Of a DNA stretch of 64,000 bases, positions 14,366-23,080 are shown one piece after another. Source of the stretch: Serratia nematodiphila DZ0503SBS1 (GTDB taxonomy: Bacteria > Pseudomonadota > Gammaproteobacteria > Enterobacterales > Enterobacteriaceae); assembly GCF_000738675.1 (NCBI RefSeq), contig NZ_JPUX01000001.1, positions 4,030,001 to 4,094,000 of the forward strand. Direction: 5' to 3'. Numbering within the stretch: the stretch's first letter is position 1; the number at the start of each line of letters is the position of its first letter. The notes beneath the pieces are model-generated. The model searched no databases, was not told the origin of the DNA, and was given only the letters and a program-made list of their open reading frames with translations. The position numbers were made by a program, and so were the translations under genes.

Positions 14366-15247
14366 ATGAATTTTCGCCATATCCAGGCATTCCTGGCTCT
14401 CGTTGAAGAAAAACATTTCGGCAAGGCGGCTAAGCGAATTCATGTTACACAGTCGGCTTTCAGCATGCAGATAAAAGCGCTGGAAGAAGAAATTGGCGCA
14501 CCACTTTTTATTCGCAACAACCGCAATGTCGAACTAACCGAAGTAGGAGAGATATTTTTAAAAAATGCACCGGATATTTATGAAAAAATAAAAAGCACGC
14601 TTGACGAAACCAAAGCAGCAGCGAAAGGTGAGAATGGCAATGTGCGCATCGGATTTGTCGGCAATGCCGTCGCGGCGGGATTAGTCACCGCCGATATTCA
14701 TCGATTTAAAGCAGAGCATCCCGGCGTTAATTTCCGCGCCAAAGAGATGTCTTATTGGAAACAAACCGATGAGATCGTCAACGGAAATATCGACGTCAGC
14801 TATTGCCCCAATCTGGATCTCAAAATCCCACCGGGGCTCGGCCTTATACCCATTAAAAAGTTTGACTGGGTCGTCGTGATTCAGGAAGACTCCGATCTGG
14901 CTAAAAAAGAGACCTTGAAAAAAGAAGACCTCTCGGGACGAGACTTTATCATCTACTCGGAAAACAGCGGAGACGATGGTCAGCTTCGTATCCTGAAAGC
15001 CATTCTTGAAGAAGACGTCCAGGTTTCCTATCGGCTGGACAGTACACTAAGCGTGCTCGCCATGGTGGCTTCTGGCCTGGGCATCGCTATCGTTCCTTCT
15101 ACACTATCCTCAATCAAGCTGCCTAACATTACCTACAGAGCGATCCTCGGTGTCGATAACGTGACTGAGTTTTTTTTCATCTATCGTGAGAATGAAAAAT
15201 CCGCCATCGTTAATGCCTTCATATCAGATGTAAAAAGTAATCTATGA
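14366..15247 (+). CDS. LysR family transcriptional regulator
   Basis: A 293-residue regulator. The N-terminal winged helix-turn-helix is clear: MNFRHIQAFLALVEEKHFGKAAKRIHVTQSAFSMQIKALEEEIGAPLF, followed by the LTEVGEIFLKNA linker helix and a periplasmic-binding-protein-like effector domain from about residue 90. The gene is divergent from the amidohydrolase at 13240 and most likely controls it. Its coding sequence is noticeably less GC-rich than the flanking housekeeping genes. Confidence 0.92.
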   Translation: MNFRHIQAFLALVEEKHFGKAAKRIHVTQSAFSMQIKALEEEIGAPLFIRNNRNVELTEVGEIFLKNAPDIYEKIKSTLDETKAAAKGENGNVRIGFVGNAVAAGLVTADIHRFKAEHPGVNFRAKEMSYWKQTDEIVNGNIDVSYCPNLDLKIPPGLGLIPIKKFDWVVVIQEDSDLAKKETLKKEDLSGRDFIIYSENSGDDGQLRILKAILEEDVQVSYRLDSTLSVLAMVASGLGIAIVPSTLSSIKLPNITYRAILGVDNVTEFFFIYRENEKSAIVNAFISDVKSNL

Positions 15248-15396
15248 CTTTCGTCGATTTCTCCTCTCCCCACGCTTAATCTCGCCCCCTCTTTGAACGC
15301 GAAGATAAAAGCCGACACTCACGGTGAAAGCGTGGCTTTCCGGCCGGCGTTCAGGCCATCAGCCGCTGTTAATCATAAACTCCAATAATAAGAGTA

Positions 15397-15419
15397 ATAA
15401 CTCCAATTATTGAAGTTAT
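15397..15419. promoter_or_regulatory. Near-perfect 23-bp palindrome upstream of the HxlR gene (likely operator)
   Basis: Two 11-base arms, ataactccaat and attgaagttat, are complementary at ten of eleven positions around a single central base. A further half-site, aactccaa, lies at 15378-15385, exactly 21 bases (two helical turns) upstream of the equivalent bases of the palindrome. This is what an autoregulatory HxlR-type operator should look like; the regulator gene begins 56 bases downstream. Confidence 0.7.
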
Positions 15420-15474
15420 CAAGCCGAGGCGATAAAATTCTCGGCAATCAGGCGGCAAGCGGAGGTAAGGCAAC

Positions 15475-15969
15475 GTGAAAGCAAAAGGGTTTGAAGGCAT
15501 GACGTGCTCGGTGGCGCACGTGCTGTCAGCACTGGGCGATCGCTGGGGCGCGATTCTCATGCGCGATCTATTGCTGGGGCTCTCGCGCTATGACGATCTG
15601 CGCCACTCGACCGGCATCACCAACAATACGCTGGCCGACCGGCTCAAGGCCCTGGAAAGCCACGGCCTTATCGAAAAGCGGCAATACCAAACGCGCCCCG
15701 CTCGCTACGAGTATCTGCCGACGGAGAAGGGAAAAGATCTCGGGCTGCTGGTGATGGCGATGATTCAGATTGGCGACAAATGGAATCTGTCCGAGCTGGC
15801 CGGGCCGCCGCTGCGCGTGGTTGACCGCGTGACCGGCCACCCCGCCACCCTGCGCGTGGTAGATGCCGTGACCGGCGAATCTCTGCCGCCGCAAAGCCTG
15901 GCGCTGGCGGCCGGGCCGGGCGCCGACGAAATGACGCAATGGCGACTGGCCGTCGGCCAGGCCCGTTAA
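15475..15969 (+). CDS. HxlR family winged-helix transcriptional regulator
   Basis: A 164-residue protein starting at GTG with an AGGTAAGG-like ribosome site. The HxlR domain occupies residues 8-100: MTCSVAHVLSALGDRWGAILMRDLLLG, then SRYDDLRHSTGITNNTLADRLKALESHGLIEKR, the DNA-recognition region, and a wing YEYLPTEKG. HxlR proteins act as dimers and often sense reactive electrophiles or oxidants through an N-terminal cysteine; Cys10 is present. A C-terminal extension of about 55 residues carries two similar VVDRVTGHPATL / VVDAVTGESLPP turns. No adjacent target gene is obvious. Confidence 0.88.
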   Translation: MKAKGFEGMTCSVAHVLSALGDRWGAILMRDLLLGLSRYDDLRHSTGITNNTLADRLKALESHGLIEKRQYQTRPARYEYLPTEKGKDLGLLVMAMIQIGDKWNLSELAGPPLRVVDRVTGHPATLRVVDAVTGESLPPQSLALAAGPGADEMTQWRLAVGQAR

Positions 15970-15976
15970 CGGCGCG

Positions 15977-16555
15977 CTACAGCAGCGCAATCATCTTCAG
16001 CAATTCCACCCGATTGCGGATGCCGAACTTCTTGCCGGCATTGTTGAGGTGCGAATAAACGGTTTTCGGGTGCAAATTCAGCCGCCGCGCGGTCAGGCGG
16101 ATATCTTCCGTACGGGCCGTTTCACACAGCACCGCCGCCTCGCCGGGCGTGATCGCCGCCGCCCGATGCCGCCTCACCACGCGCCGTTCGCCCGCCTCTT
16201 CACGGCGGACTAGCGCCGCGCAGGTTTCCCACACCACTCGCAGCGCTTCCCGTTTGTGCAAAATCGCATCCGGCTGCGCCGCCGCGATAAATGCCAGGAT
16301 CAGCGGCGAAGTCTTATCGACGAAGAACAGTATCCGGACGCCTTCATATTCAGCACGTGAGGCGTGAATAAATCGCAAATACGCTTCGAACCGATAAATT
16401 TCATGGGGAAAATCCATGATAATTAAATCAGGCGCAGGGCTTATATTTTTAATAATATTAATATTGGGCGAGGATAAGGTTATCACTCCTTCTCCCAATA
16501 ATGTTTTCATCCCCAAACGGCATAGCGGCGAACCGTCGATATAAATCACTCTCAC
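15977..16555 (-). CDS. Atypical LuxR-type regulator with receiver-like N-terminal domain
   Basis: From the GTG at 16555, preceded by AAGGAG at seven bases, the protein is 192 residues. Residues 1-120 resemble a response-regulator receiver fold (VRVIYIDGSPLCRLGMKTLL, LIIMDFP) without the full set of phosphorylation residues; residues ~130-192 are a LuxR/FixJ helix-turn-helix (TPGEAAVLCETARTEDIRLTARRLNLHPKTVYSHLNNAGKKFG). It lies beside, and is divergent from, the fimbrial operon starting at 17036, a position typical of FimW/FimZ-like fimbrial regulators. A longer frame up to 16660 is open but lacks a ribosome site. Control of the fimbriae is inferred from position. Confidence 0.8.
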   Translation of the reverse strand: MRVIYIDGSPLCRLGMKTLLGEGVITLSSPNINIIKNISPAPDLIIMDFPHEIYRFEAYLRFIHASRAEYEGVRILFFVDKTSPLILAFIAAAQPDAILHKREALRVVWETCAALVRREEAGERRVVRRHRAAAITPGEAAVLCETARTEDIRLTARRLNLHPKTVYSHLNNAGKKFGIRNRVELLKMIALL

Positions 16556-17035
16556 TTTAATTCTCCTTATCAGCGTGAAAGTATGCTTCCACACCTCAGG
16601 CGCCTTGTCGCTGCTCTTTTTTGGGGTAATTCGCCTGCAAAGCACACCGATATAAAACAACTTGATAACATGTTTTTCAAATAATCACGCAACAGCCAGC
16701 ACTTTGATTAATACGCAAAAAAGGCATGAATGTTTCAAATTATTTCATAAACAAAAGACGACGATCCAATAAAAACGCAACACAATGATATAGATCTATT
16801 TTCCATTTTGTATGATATAAGCAAAAATGAAAATAAATGTAACAACCCGCATCGCAAACTTATTACCATGCGGAAAACACCTATAGGGAAAATTCTTAGT
16901 TTGTTAGGATGAAAATCCATGTTTGCCGACGCGTTTAAAAAACAATTGCGCAACATGATTAATCAACAAACGCACGTCAGTAATTTATTACTGTCAGGAA
17001 AGCTTTTCTCTAAAGTTAATTAAAGGGTATTTCAC
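16556..17035 (+). promoter_or_regulatory. AT-rich fimbrial operon promoter region
   Basis: The 480 bases between the LuxR-type regulator and fimA-like gene are markedly AT-rich compared with the surroundings, as expected for H-NS-controlled fimbrial promoters. I looked for the paired inverted repeats of a Fim-type invertible switch and found none. A short open frame (16919-17023) lies just before the pilin gene. Confidence 0.6.
16919..17023 (+). CDS. Possible 34-residue leader protein upstream of the major pilin
   Basis: ATG at 16919 opens a 34-codon frame (begins MFADAFKKQLRNMINQQ, ends KLFSKVN), preceded by an AGGAT site and ending 12 bases before the pilin ATG. The sequence could form a basic amphipathic helix. 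It may be a leader or small regulatory protein, or a chance frame; there is no recognised homologue. Confidence 0.3.
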   Translation: MFADAFKKQLRNMINQQTHVSNLLLSGKLFSKVN

Positions 17036-17569
17036 ATGAATGTTAAATTAGTCGCATTATCCATGCTGGCTCTCTCCGGCGCCTGTGCGGCCGCCTCGTC
17101 CAATACCGTGCAATTCAAAGGCGAAGTCAGCACGCAAACCTGTTCGGTGAATATTAACGGCAACCAATCCAACCCGGTCGTGTTGCTGCCGACCGTCGCC
17201 GCCAGCCAGCTCGCCACCAAAGGCGCCACCGCCGGCGACACCACCTTTACCGTTAACGTCACGGGTTGTGCGGCGGCGACCAGCGATACGGCGATCAAAA
17301 CCGTGTTGGCGGGCAACAACCCGACCACCAACGGCAATCTGGGCAACGCGGGCGATGCGGCCAAGGTGTCCATTCAACTGCTGGACAGCGACGCCACCAC
17401 GCCGCTGTCGTTCGCCAGCGGTTCGACCGTCACCACGTCGGCGATGACGCTGGCGAAAGACGCCACCTCCACCTCGCAGAACCTGGTGGCCCGCTACTAC
17501 GCGGAAGACACCGGCGTGGCGGCCGGTTCGGTGATCGCCACCGCCCAGTTCGCCATTAGCTACAAATAA
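17036..17569 (+). CDS. Major fimbrial subunit (type 1-like pilin)
   Basis: A 177-residue secreted pilin with a signal peptide ending about residue 20 (LALSGACAAAS). The mature protein has the pilin cysteine pair (TQTCSVNI and VTGCAAA), the beta-strand pattern of the fimbrial domain and a C-terminal QFAISYK strand, the chaperone-recognition end with penultimate tyrosine. Subunits polymerise by donor-strand exchange. It heads a six-gene operon with two chaperones, usher and adhesin; the order resembles the Salmonella stb cluster. Confidence 0.92.
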   Translation: MNVKLVALSMLALSGACAAASSNTVQFKGEVSTQTCSVNINGNQSNPVVLLPTVAASQLATKGATAGDTTFTVNVTGCAAATSDTAIKTVLAGNNPTTNGNLGNAGDAAKVSIQLLDSDATTPLSFASGSTVTTSAMTLAKDATSTSQNLVARYYAEDTGVAAGSVIATAQFAISYK

Positions 17570-17657
17570 GCCGGCGTCAGGCGCCATACCTGTTGATGCC
17601 AGCGCCGTTCCTTAGCGGACGGCGCTGAATGACTCGCTTCTTTATCGGTTCACGTTT

Positions 17658-18380
17658 ATGCCGCAGATATCCCGTTCCGCCCGCCGATGGGCCGCCCTGT
17701 CACTTTGCCTGATGAGTTTTGCCGCCACCCACGCCTTGGCCAGCGTAACGCTGCTCGGCAACCGCGTGATCTACCCCGCCGAGGCGCGGGAGAAAACGCT
17801 GCAGTTCACCAACGATGACGGCGCCCCGGCGCTGATGCAGATCTGGCTCGACATCAACAACCCGCAGTCCACGCCGGAAAACGCCGATGCGCCCTTTGTC
17901 GCCTCGCCGCAAATCTTCCGCATGGATCCGCACAGCGGGCAAATGGTGCGGCTGTCGTTCGTCGGCCAGCCGCTGGCGCGCGATCGCGAATCGCTGTTCT
18001 ACCTCAACTTCCTGCAGGTCCCCGCCGTGCGTCAGACGGACAGCGACAAGAACAAACTGCTGCTGGTGGTCACCAACCGGCTGAAGGTGTTCTATCGCCC
18101 GGCCGGGCTGGCCGGCGACGCCAACCACGTCATCGATAAGCTCAACCTGCGCCAGGTCGGCAACGCGCTGCGCGTCGACAACCCGACCGGCTACTACGCC
18201 AACGTCAGCCAGGCGGTAATTCTGAGCGGCGCGAAGCGCAGCGCCATTCCGCAGGCGGATCTGATCCCGCCGTTTTCACAGGCCAATTGGCCTGTGAACG
18301 GGGAAGTGCGGCAGGTCGCGCTGCGCGTCATCAATGACTACGGGGTGGAAATCACGCGCACCCTGAACGTCGCGCGCTGA
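17658..18380 (+). CDS. Periplasmic fimbrial chaperone (PapD family)
   Basis: A 240-residue protein with a signal peptide (cleavage near ALA-SVT). The PapD fold is recognisable from VTLLGNRVIYPAEAREKTLQFTNDD, the FRMDPHSGQMVRLSFVGQPLARDRESLFYLNFLQVP segment (G1 strand and the conserved Arg), and LLVVTNRLKVFYRPAGL. It caps pilin subunits and delivers them to the usher. It is the first of two chaperones in the operon, 88 bases after the pilin gene. Confidence 0.95.
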   Translation: MPQISRSARRWAALSLCLMSFAATHALASVTLLGNRVIYPAEAREKTLQFTNDDGAPALMQIWLDINNPQSTPENADAPFVASPQIFRMDPHSGQMVRLSFVGQPLARDRESLFYLNFLQVPAVRQTDSDKNKLLLVVTNRLKVFYRPAGLAGDANHVIDKLNLRQVGNALRVDNPTGYYANVSQAVILSGAKRSAIPQADLIPPFSQANWPVNGEVRQVALRVINDYGVEITRTLNVAR

Positions 18381-18400
18381 AACCAGACAGGGAGGTTTTC

Positions 18401-20920
18401 ATGTTCGATGTCCGCAAGGCGACGCCGCTGCCCGCACGCTGGTGCTGCGCGCTGCTGGCGCTGCCGTTGGGCTGCGCCGCCGCCGACGGCTACACCTTCG
18501 ATCCCGCTCTGCTGCGCGGCAGCGTGCTGAGCAACAGCGCCCTGAGCCAGTTCAACCAACAGGACGCCGTCGCCCCCGGCAGCTATCAGATCGATCTGTA
18601 CCTCAACGGCCAGTTTCTCGAGCGCGATCAAATTCGCTTCGTACGCGCAGGCAAACAGGTGCTGCCCTGTTTCGATCGCGCGCAGCTGACGCGCTTCGGG
18701 CTGAAAAATCCGCCGGCGGCCGAAACGGCATGCCTGCTGCCCGGCCGGGATCTGAAGGACATCATGGTGAACGCCGATATCTCGCGGCTGCGGCTGGATC
18801 TCAGCATTCCGCAGGCGCTGTTGAACGGCCGGCCGCGCGGCAGCGTCAATCCCGCCAGCCTGGACAGCGGCGAATCAATGGCCTTCGTCAATTACAACCT
18901 CAACCAGTACCACGTCAGCTACCGGCAGGGGCAAACCCGCGATCTCGATTCGACCTACGCCAACCTGAACGGCGGGTTCAACCTCGGGCTCTGGCGCTAC
19001 CGCCAGCAGTCCAGCTACCGCTACGATCGGGAGTTCGGCGGTCACCTGGACACCAGCCGCCGCTACGTGCAGCGCGCAATCCTGCCCTGGCGCAGCGAAA
19101 TGCTGTTGGGCGAAGGCTTTACCGACGGGCACTTCTTCTCCGGCCTGGGCTTTCGCGGCATTCAGCTCAGCTCGGACGATCGCATGCTACCGGATTCACA
19201 GCGCGGCTATGCGCCGGTGGTGCGCGGCGTGGCGAAAAGCAACGCGCGCGTGACGGTGCTGCAGGGTAAAAGCACGCTGTACGAAACTACCGTGGCGCCG
19301 GGGCCGTTCGCCATCAACGATCTGTACGCCACCAACTACGCCGGCGATCTGACCGTGGTGGTGACCGAAGCCGACGGCAGCGTCAGCACCTTCACCGTGC
19401 CGTTCGCCGCGGTGCCGGAATCCATTCGCCCCGGCCAGTCGCGCTACTCCGCCATCGTCGGCCGTTCCCGCTACGTCGGCGACAACGATCTGTTCAGCGA
19501 AGTGACCTGGCAGCACGGCCTGACCAACGCCCTGACCTTCAACCTCGGCAATCAGCTGGCGGACGGCTATCAGGCGATGATGCTGGGCGGCGTGTACAGC
19601 AGCTGGCTGGGCGCCTTCGGCATGGATACCACCTATTCCCACGCCAGCCTGCCGGACGGCGGCGCCTCCGGCTGGATGCTGCACCTCTCTTACAGCCGAA
19701 CCTTCAGCCCGACGGACACCACGCTATCCATCGCCGGCTACCGCTACTCTACCGAAGGCTTTCGCGATCTCAGCGACGTGCTCGGCGTGCGGCGCGCCGC
19801 CGTTACCGGCCAAAACTGGCAGTCCGACTCCTACCGCCAGCGTTCGCGTTTCGAGGTGGCCGTCAATCAGGGCATGGGCGCGTTCGGCAGCCTGACGATG
19901 TCCGGCTCGACTCAGGACTACCGCGATCAGCGCGGCCGCGACAATCAGCTCCAGCTGGGCTGGGGGAAAACCTTCGGCAACGGCGTGGCGCTTAACCTCT
20001 CCGTCACCCGCACCCGCAGCCTGGGCTACAGTAACGGCGACTACCGCGGCTACGGGCCGCTGGATAACGTCTACAGCGCGCCGCTGGCGCAGAACGCGCA
20101 GACCGTCACCGCCCTGTCGCTGAGCTTCCCGCTCGGGCGCTCATCATCCGCCCCCAGCGTCTCGCTGCTGGCCAACCACAGCCAGGGTCAGGGCGGCAAC
20201 TATCAGGCTGCGCTGTCGGGCAGCGTCGGCGACGAACAGCCGGTCAGTTACGGCCTGAACTTCACCACTGACGACGATCGCCAACAAAGCGTCTGGGGCG
20301 GCAACCTGCAAACCCGCCTGCCTTACGCCAACGTCACCGGCTCGTTCTCCACCGCGCGCCAGTACCGACAAGGCTCCCTGTCGCTGCAGGGCGCGGTGGT
20401 GGCGCACCGCGGCGGCGTGACATTAGGGCCGTATGTCGGCGACACCTTCGCCCTGATCGAAGCGCCCGGCGCCAGCGGCGCACGGGTGATGGACGGCCAG
20501 GGCGCGCGCGTCGATCGCTTCGGCTACGCCCTGGCGCCCTATCACTACAACACCGTCGCGCTGAACCCCGAGGGCATGAACGACAAAGCGGAACTGGAAG
20601 ACGGCCAGCGGCGCGTGGCTCCTTATGCCGGTGCCACGGTGCGCCTGCGCTTCAACACCGTGCGCGGCCAGGCGCTGCTGATCACCGCACAGCGGCCCGA
20701 TAGCGCACCGATCCCGATGGGCGCCAACGTCCTTGACGCGGCAGGCAACAGCGTGGGCATGGTTGGCCAGGCCAATCAGGTATATCTGCGCAGCGACCGG
20801 AATGCCGGCACGCTGACGCTGAACTGGGGCGACGCGCCCGGCCAGCAGTGCACGCTGCATTATCGCCTGCCCGCCGCGGAAGACAACCCGATTCAGCGGC
20901 TCAGCGCCCCGTGCCGTTAG
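18401..20920 (+). CDS. Outer-membrane fimbrial usher (FimD/PapC family)
   Basis: An 839-residue usher, a typical length. The N-terminal periplasmic domain follows the signal peptide (YTFDPALLRGSVLSNSALSQFNQQDAVAPGSYQIDLYLNG). The beta-barrel and plug follow, with the family signature LLGEGFTDGHFFSGLGFRGIQLSSDDRMLPDSQRGYAPVVRG, and the C-terminal domains end with QQCTLHYRLP. It is the assembly platform and pore for the pilus. It lies 20 bases after the chaperone gene. Confidence 0.96.
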   Translation: MFDVRKATPLPARWCCALLALPLGCAAADGYTFDPALLRGSVLSNSALSQFNQQDAVAPGSYQIDLYLNGQFLERDQIRFVRAGKQVLPCFDRAQLTRFGLKNPPAAETACLLPGRDLKDIMVNADISRLRLDLSIPQALLNGRPRGSVNPASLDSGESMAFVNYNLNQYHVSYRQGQTRDLDSTYANLNGGFNLGLWRYRQQSSYRYDREFGGHLDTSRRYVQRAILPWRSEMLLGEGFTDGHFFSGLGFRGIQLSSDDRMLPDSQRGYAPVVRGVAKSNARVTVLQGKSTLYETTVAPGPFAINDLYATNYAGDLTVVVTEADGSVSTFTVPFAAVPESIRPGQSRYSAIVGRSRYVGDNDLFSEVTWQHGLTNALTFNLGNQLADGYQAMMLGGVYSSWLGAFGMDTTYSHASLPDGGASGWMLHLSYSRTFSPTDTTLSIAGYRYSTEGFRDLSDVLGVRRAAVTGQNWQSDSYRQRSRFEVAVNQGMGAFGSLTMSGSTQDYRDQRGRDNQLQLGWGKTFGNGVALNLSVTRTRSLGYSNGDYRGYGPLDNVYSAPLAQNAQTVTALSLSFPLGRSSSAPSVSLLANHSQGQGGNYQAALSGSVGDEQPVSYGLNFTTDDDRQQSVWGGNLQTRLPYANVTGSFSTARQYRQGSLSLQGAVVAHRGGVTLGPYVGDTFALIEAPGASGARVMDGQGARVDRFGYALAPYHYNTVALNPEGMNDKAELEDGQRRVAPYAGATVRLRFNTVRGQALLITAQRPDSAPIPMGANVLDAAGNSVGMVGQANQVYLRSDRNAGTLTLNWGDAPGQQCTLHYRLPAAEDNPIQRLSAPCR

Positions 20921-20947
20921 CCCGTTTAACTTATCTCAGGAGAGACG

Positions 20948-22288
20948 ATGAAACGCATTTCTTATCTGGTCGCAGCCCCGGCGCTGTTCGCCCTGTCGCT
21001 GTTCGGCGCCCCCGCGGCGCTGGCGCAATGCACGCGGGTCGCCCCCTGGATCGACTCCGGCTGCGATCCTTGCGGGGTGGGCACGGCGCTGGGCCGGGTC
21101 AACCTGACCAGCACTTACCTGCAGCCCGTCGGTACGCCGCTCGGCACCAGCGTGTTCGATCTGACCTCCGGCACCCGTTATCCCGATCCCAACAAGGTGC
21201 TGTATGAATGCGATGCCGGCGATGTTGGGCAAATTTATGAAGTCTTCGCCACCAACGGCGACGACCGCGTCGGCGGCTATTTCGATCTGGGTGCCAGGGA
21301 CGGCAACCCCAACTATTACGCCACCTACTTCCCTTACGTCGGCATCCGTTTGACCCACCTGGATTCCGGCAAGGTTTTTACCCGTTACTGGCAGTCGGCG
21401 CCGATTACCCGCTACGCCACCGTCGGCAACAAAATCCAGATCCGGGTGAAAGACTTCAGCGCCATCCGCGCCGATCTGATCCGCATCAGCTCGCTGCCGG
21501 GCGCGGGCGCCAGCAACTACTGCGGCTACAGCGCCGGCAACCCGCTGGTGGGCATGGCCTCGACCACCGGCAATTCGAACTATACCTGCACGCAGCCGAA
21601 CGGCTATGTCACCTTTCAGGGGCCCGGCATCGCTTCGGATCCTATCGGCAGCGATTCCGCCACCAACTACGCCACCTGGGGCACCGGGCGCTGGAACGCG
21701 ATGGGCATGGGCACCGCACCGATCTCCTCATTGACCTATACCGCCACCTGCGTGGCGCGCAACGTCACGCCGCTGGTGATCCTGCCGACCATTTCCGTCA
21801 GCCAGTTGACCGCCGGGCAAACCTCACAGGCGCAGTTCACTATCAATATCGAATGCGACAACGCCGCCGTGTCCGGCGTCAGCAGCAACAATACCGCCCT
21901 CGGCCTGCAGGTACCGTATGAAAGCTATGTCGCGGCGCAGCAGCTCGGGCTGGTCAGCGCCAACGGCGGCGTGAGCTACCTGCTCTCCAGCGGCTACGGC
22001 ACCGACAGCAGCGTCGCTACCGGCGTGGGTATCGCGCTCGCTAACGCCGGCAACGGCGCGCCGATGAATTTCGTCGGCTGGGCGCGCTGCAGCGCCGGGC
22101 AATGCCCGCAGGGCAGCGACGCCGGCTGGTACCCGGTGCTCAACGGCGCCAGCGGCGGCGGCAGCACCGCAGCGGGGTTTACCCACTACACCACCCAGCT
22201 CACCGCCACGCTCGCCCGGCTGCCCGGGCAAACCGTCACCGCTGGCAAGGTGGACGCCAGGGCCTACGTTTGGGTTAAGGTGCAATGA
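20948..22288 (+). CDS. Fimbrial tip adhesin / minor pilin
   Basis: A 446-residue secreted protein with a signal peptide ending APAALAQ. The N-terminal ~250 residues form a cysteine-containing lectin-like region (CTRVAPWIDSGCDPCGVGTALG) unlike ordinary pilins. From about residue 265 a pilin domain follows (YTATCVARNVTPLVILPTISVSQLTAGQ, then INIECD), closing with ARAYVWVKVQ. This two-domain design is typical of tip adhesins such as StbD/MrpH-type proteins. Its stop overlaps the following chaperone start (ATGATG). The receptor is unknown. Confidence 0.85.
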   Translation: MKRISYLVAAPALFALSLFGAPAALAQCTRVAPWIDSGCDPCGVGTALGRVNLTSTYLQPVGTPLGTSVFDLTSGTRYPDPNKVLYECDAGDVGQIYEVFATNGDDRVGGYFDLGARDGNPNYYATYFPYVGIRLTHLDSGKVFTRYWQSAPITRYATVGNKIQIRVKDFSAIRADLIRISSLPGAGASNYCGYSAGNPLVGMASTTGNSNYTCTQPNGYVTFQGPGIASDPIGSDSATNYATWGTGRWNAMGMGTAPISSLTYTATCVARNVTPLVILPTISVSQLTAGQTSQAQFTINIECDNAAVSGVSSNNTALGLQVPYESYVAAQQLGLVSANGGVSYLLSSGYGTDSSVATGVGIALANAGNGAPMNFVGWARCSAGQCPQGSDAGWYPVLNGASGGGSTAAGFTHYTTQLTATLARLPGQTVTAGKVDARAYVWVKVQ

Positions 22289-23037
22289 TGAGAAAGAAAT
22301 ATCTGACGATGGGATGCGCCCTGCTGCTGGCGCTGGCTTCCATCGGCGCGCAGGCGGGCATCATCGCCTCCGCCACGCGGGTGATTTTCCGCGAAGGCGA
22401 GACGGAAAAAACCCTGATGCTGCTCAACACCAACGGCTACCCGATCGTGGCGCAAACCTGGGTCGATAACGGTGACGTCAACGCCGCCCCCGAACTGTCC
22501 CGCGCGCCGTTTGTCACCCTGCCCAGCGTGTTCGCCCTGCCGCCTTCGGCGCTGAAGGGGCTGAGGATCCTGTTTGCCGGCGCGAACCTGCCCGCCGACC
22601 GGGAGTCGGTGTTCTGGCTTAACCTGTATGAGATCCCGCCCAGCCGGCCGGCCATGCCGCCGCTGGCGTCGCGCGTGACGCTGGCGATGAACACCCAGAT
22701 GAAGATCTTCTACCGGCCCAGAGCGCTGCAGGGGAAAGCCGAAAACGCGGCCGGGGCCGTCTCATTCACGCTGCAAAAATCGCCGGACGGTTATCTGCTG
22801 CGCTGTCAAAACCGATCGGCGTTTTATCTCTCGTTCGCGCACATCGCCGTGCACACCAACAGGCGCGATTACCCGGTGCGACAAGAAAGCGACATGATGA
22901 CCGCGCCATTCAGCTCGCGGGATTATCACCTCGACGGCGTTTCGGCATCCGCGCTCCCCTCTCGGGCCACCGTTCAGACCACCCTCATCAACGACCAGGG
23001 CCAGCAGATCGTCAAGTCATACACAGCAAACCCATAA
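22285..23037 (+). CDS. Second periplasmic fimbrial chaperone
   Basis: A 250-residue PapD-family protein with a signal peptide ending about GAQAG. Family elements are ATRVIFREGETEKTLMLLNTNGYPIVAQTWVD, FRLPPS-type FALPPSALKGLRILFAGANLPADRESVFWLNLYEIPP and MKIFYRPRAL. It overlaps the adhesin gene, suggesting it is dedicated to the adhesin while the first chaperone serves the pilin. Start may be either ATG of the ATGATG; the first is given. Confidence 0.93.
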   Translation: MMRKKYLTMGCALLLALASIGAQAGIIASATRVIFREGETEKTLMLLNTNGYPIVAQTWVDNGDVNAAPELSRAPFVTLPSVFALPPSALKGLRILFAGANLPADRESVFWLNLYEIPPSRPAMPPLASRVTLAMNTQMKIFYRPRALQGKAENAAGAVSFTLQKSPDGYLLRCQNRSAFYLSFAHIAVHTNRRDYPVRQESDMMTAPFSSRDYHLDGVSASALPSRATVQTTLINDQGQQIVKSYTANP

Positions 23038-23080
23038 CGATAAAAAGCAGCACATTTTTTAAGTACAGGAAATAGGGAAA

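Noticed and set aside
16735..16956. A 73-residue minus-strand frame upstream of the fimbrial operon
   Set aside because: No ribosome site, unusual hydrophobic/Cys/Ser mix, AT-rich DNA where such frames occur by chance.
16556..17035. Possible invertible fim-type promoter switch
   Set aside because: I saw no pair of matching inverted repeats at the ends and no recombinase gene nearby.
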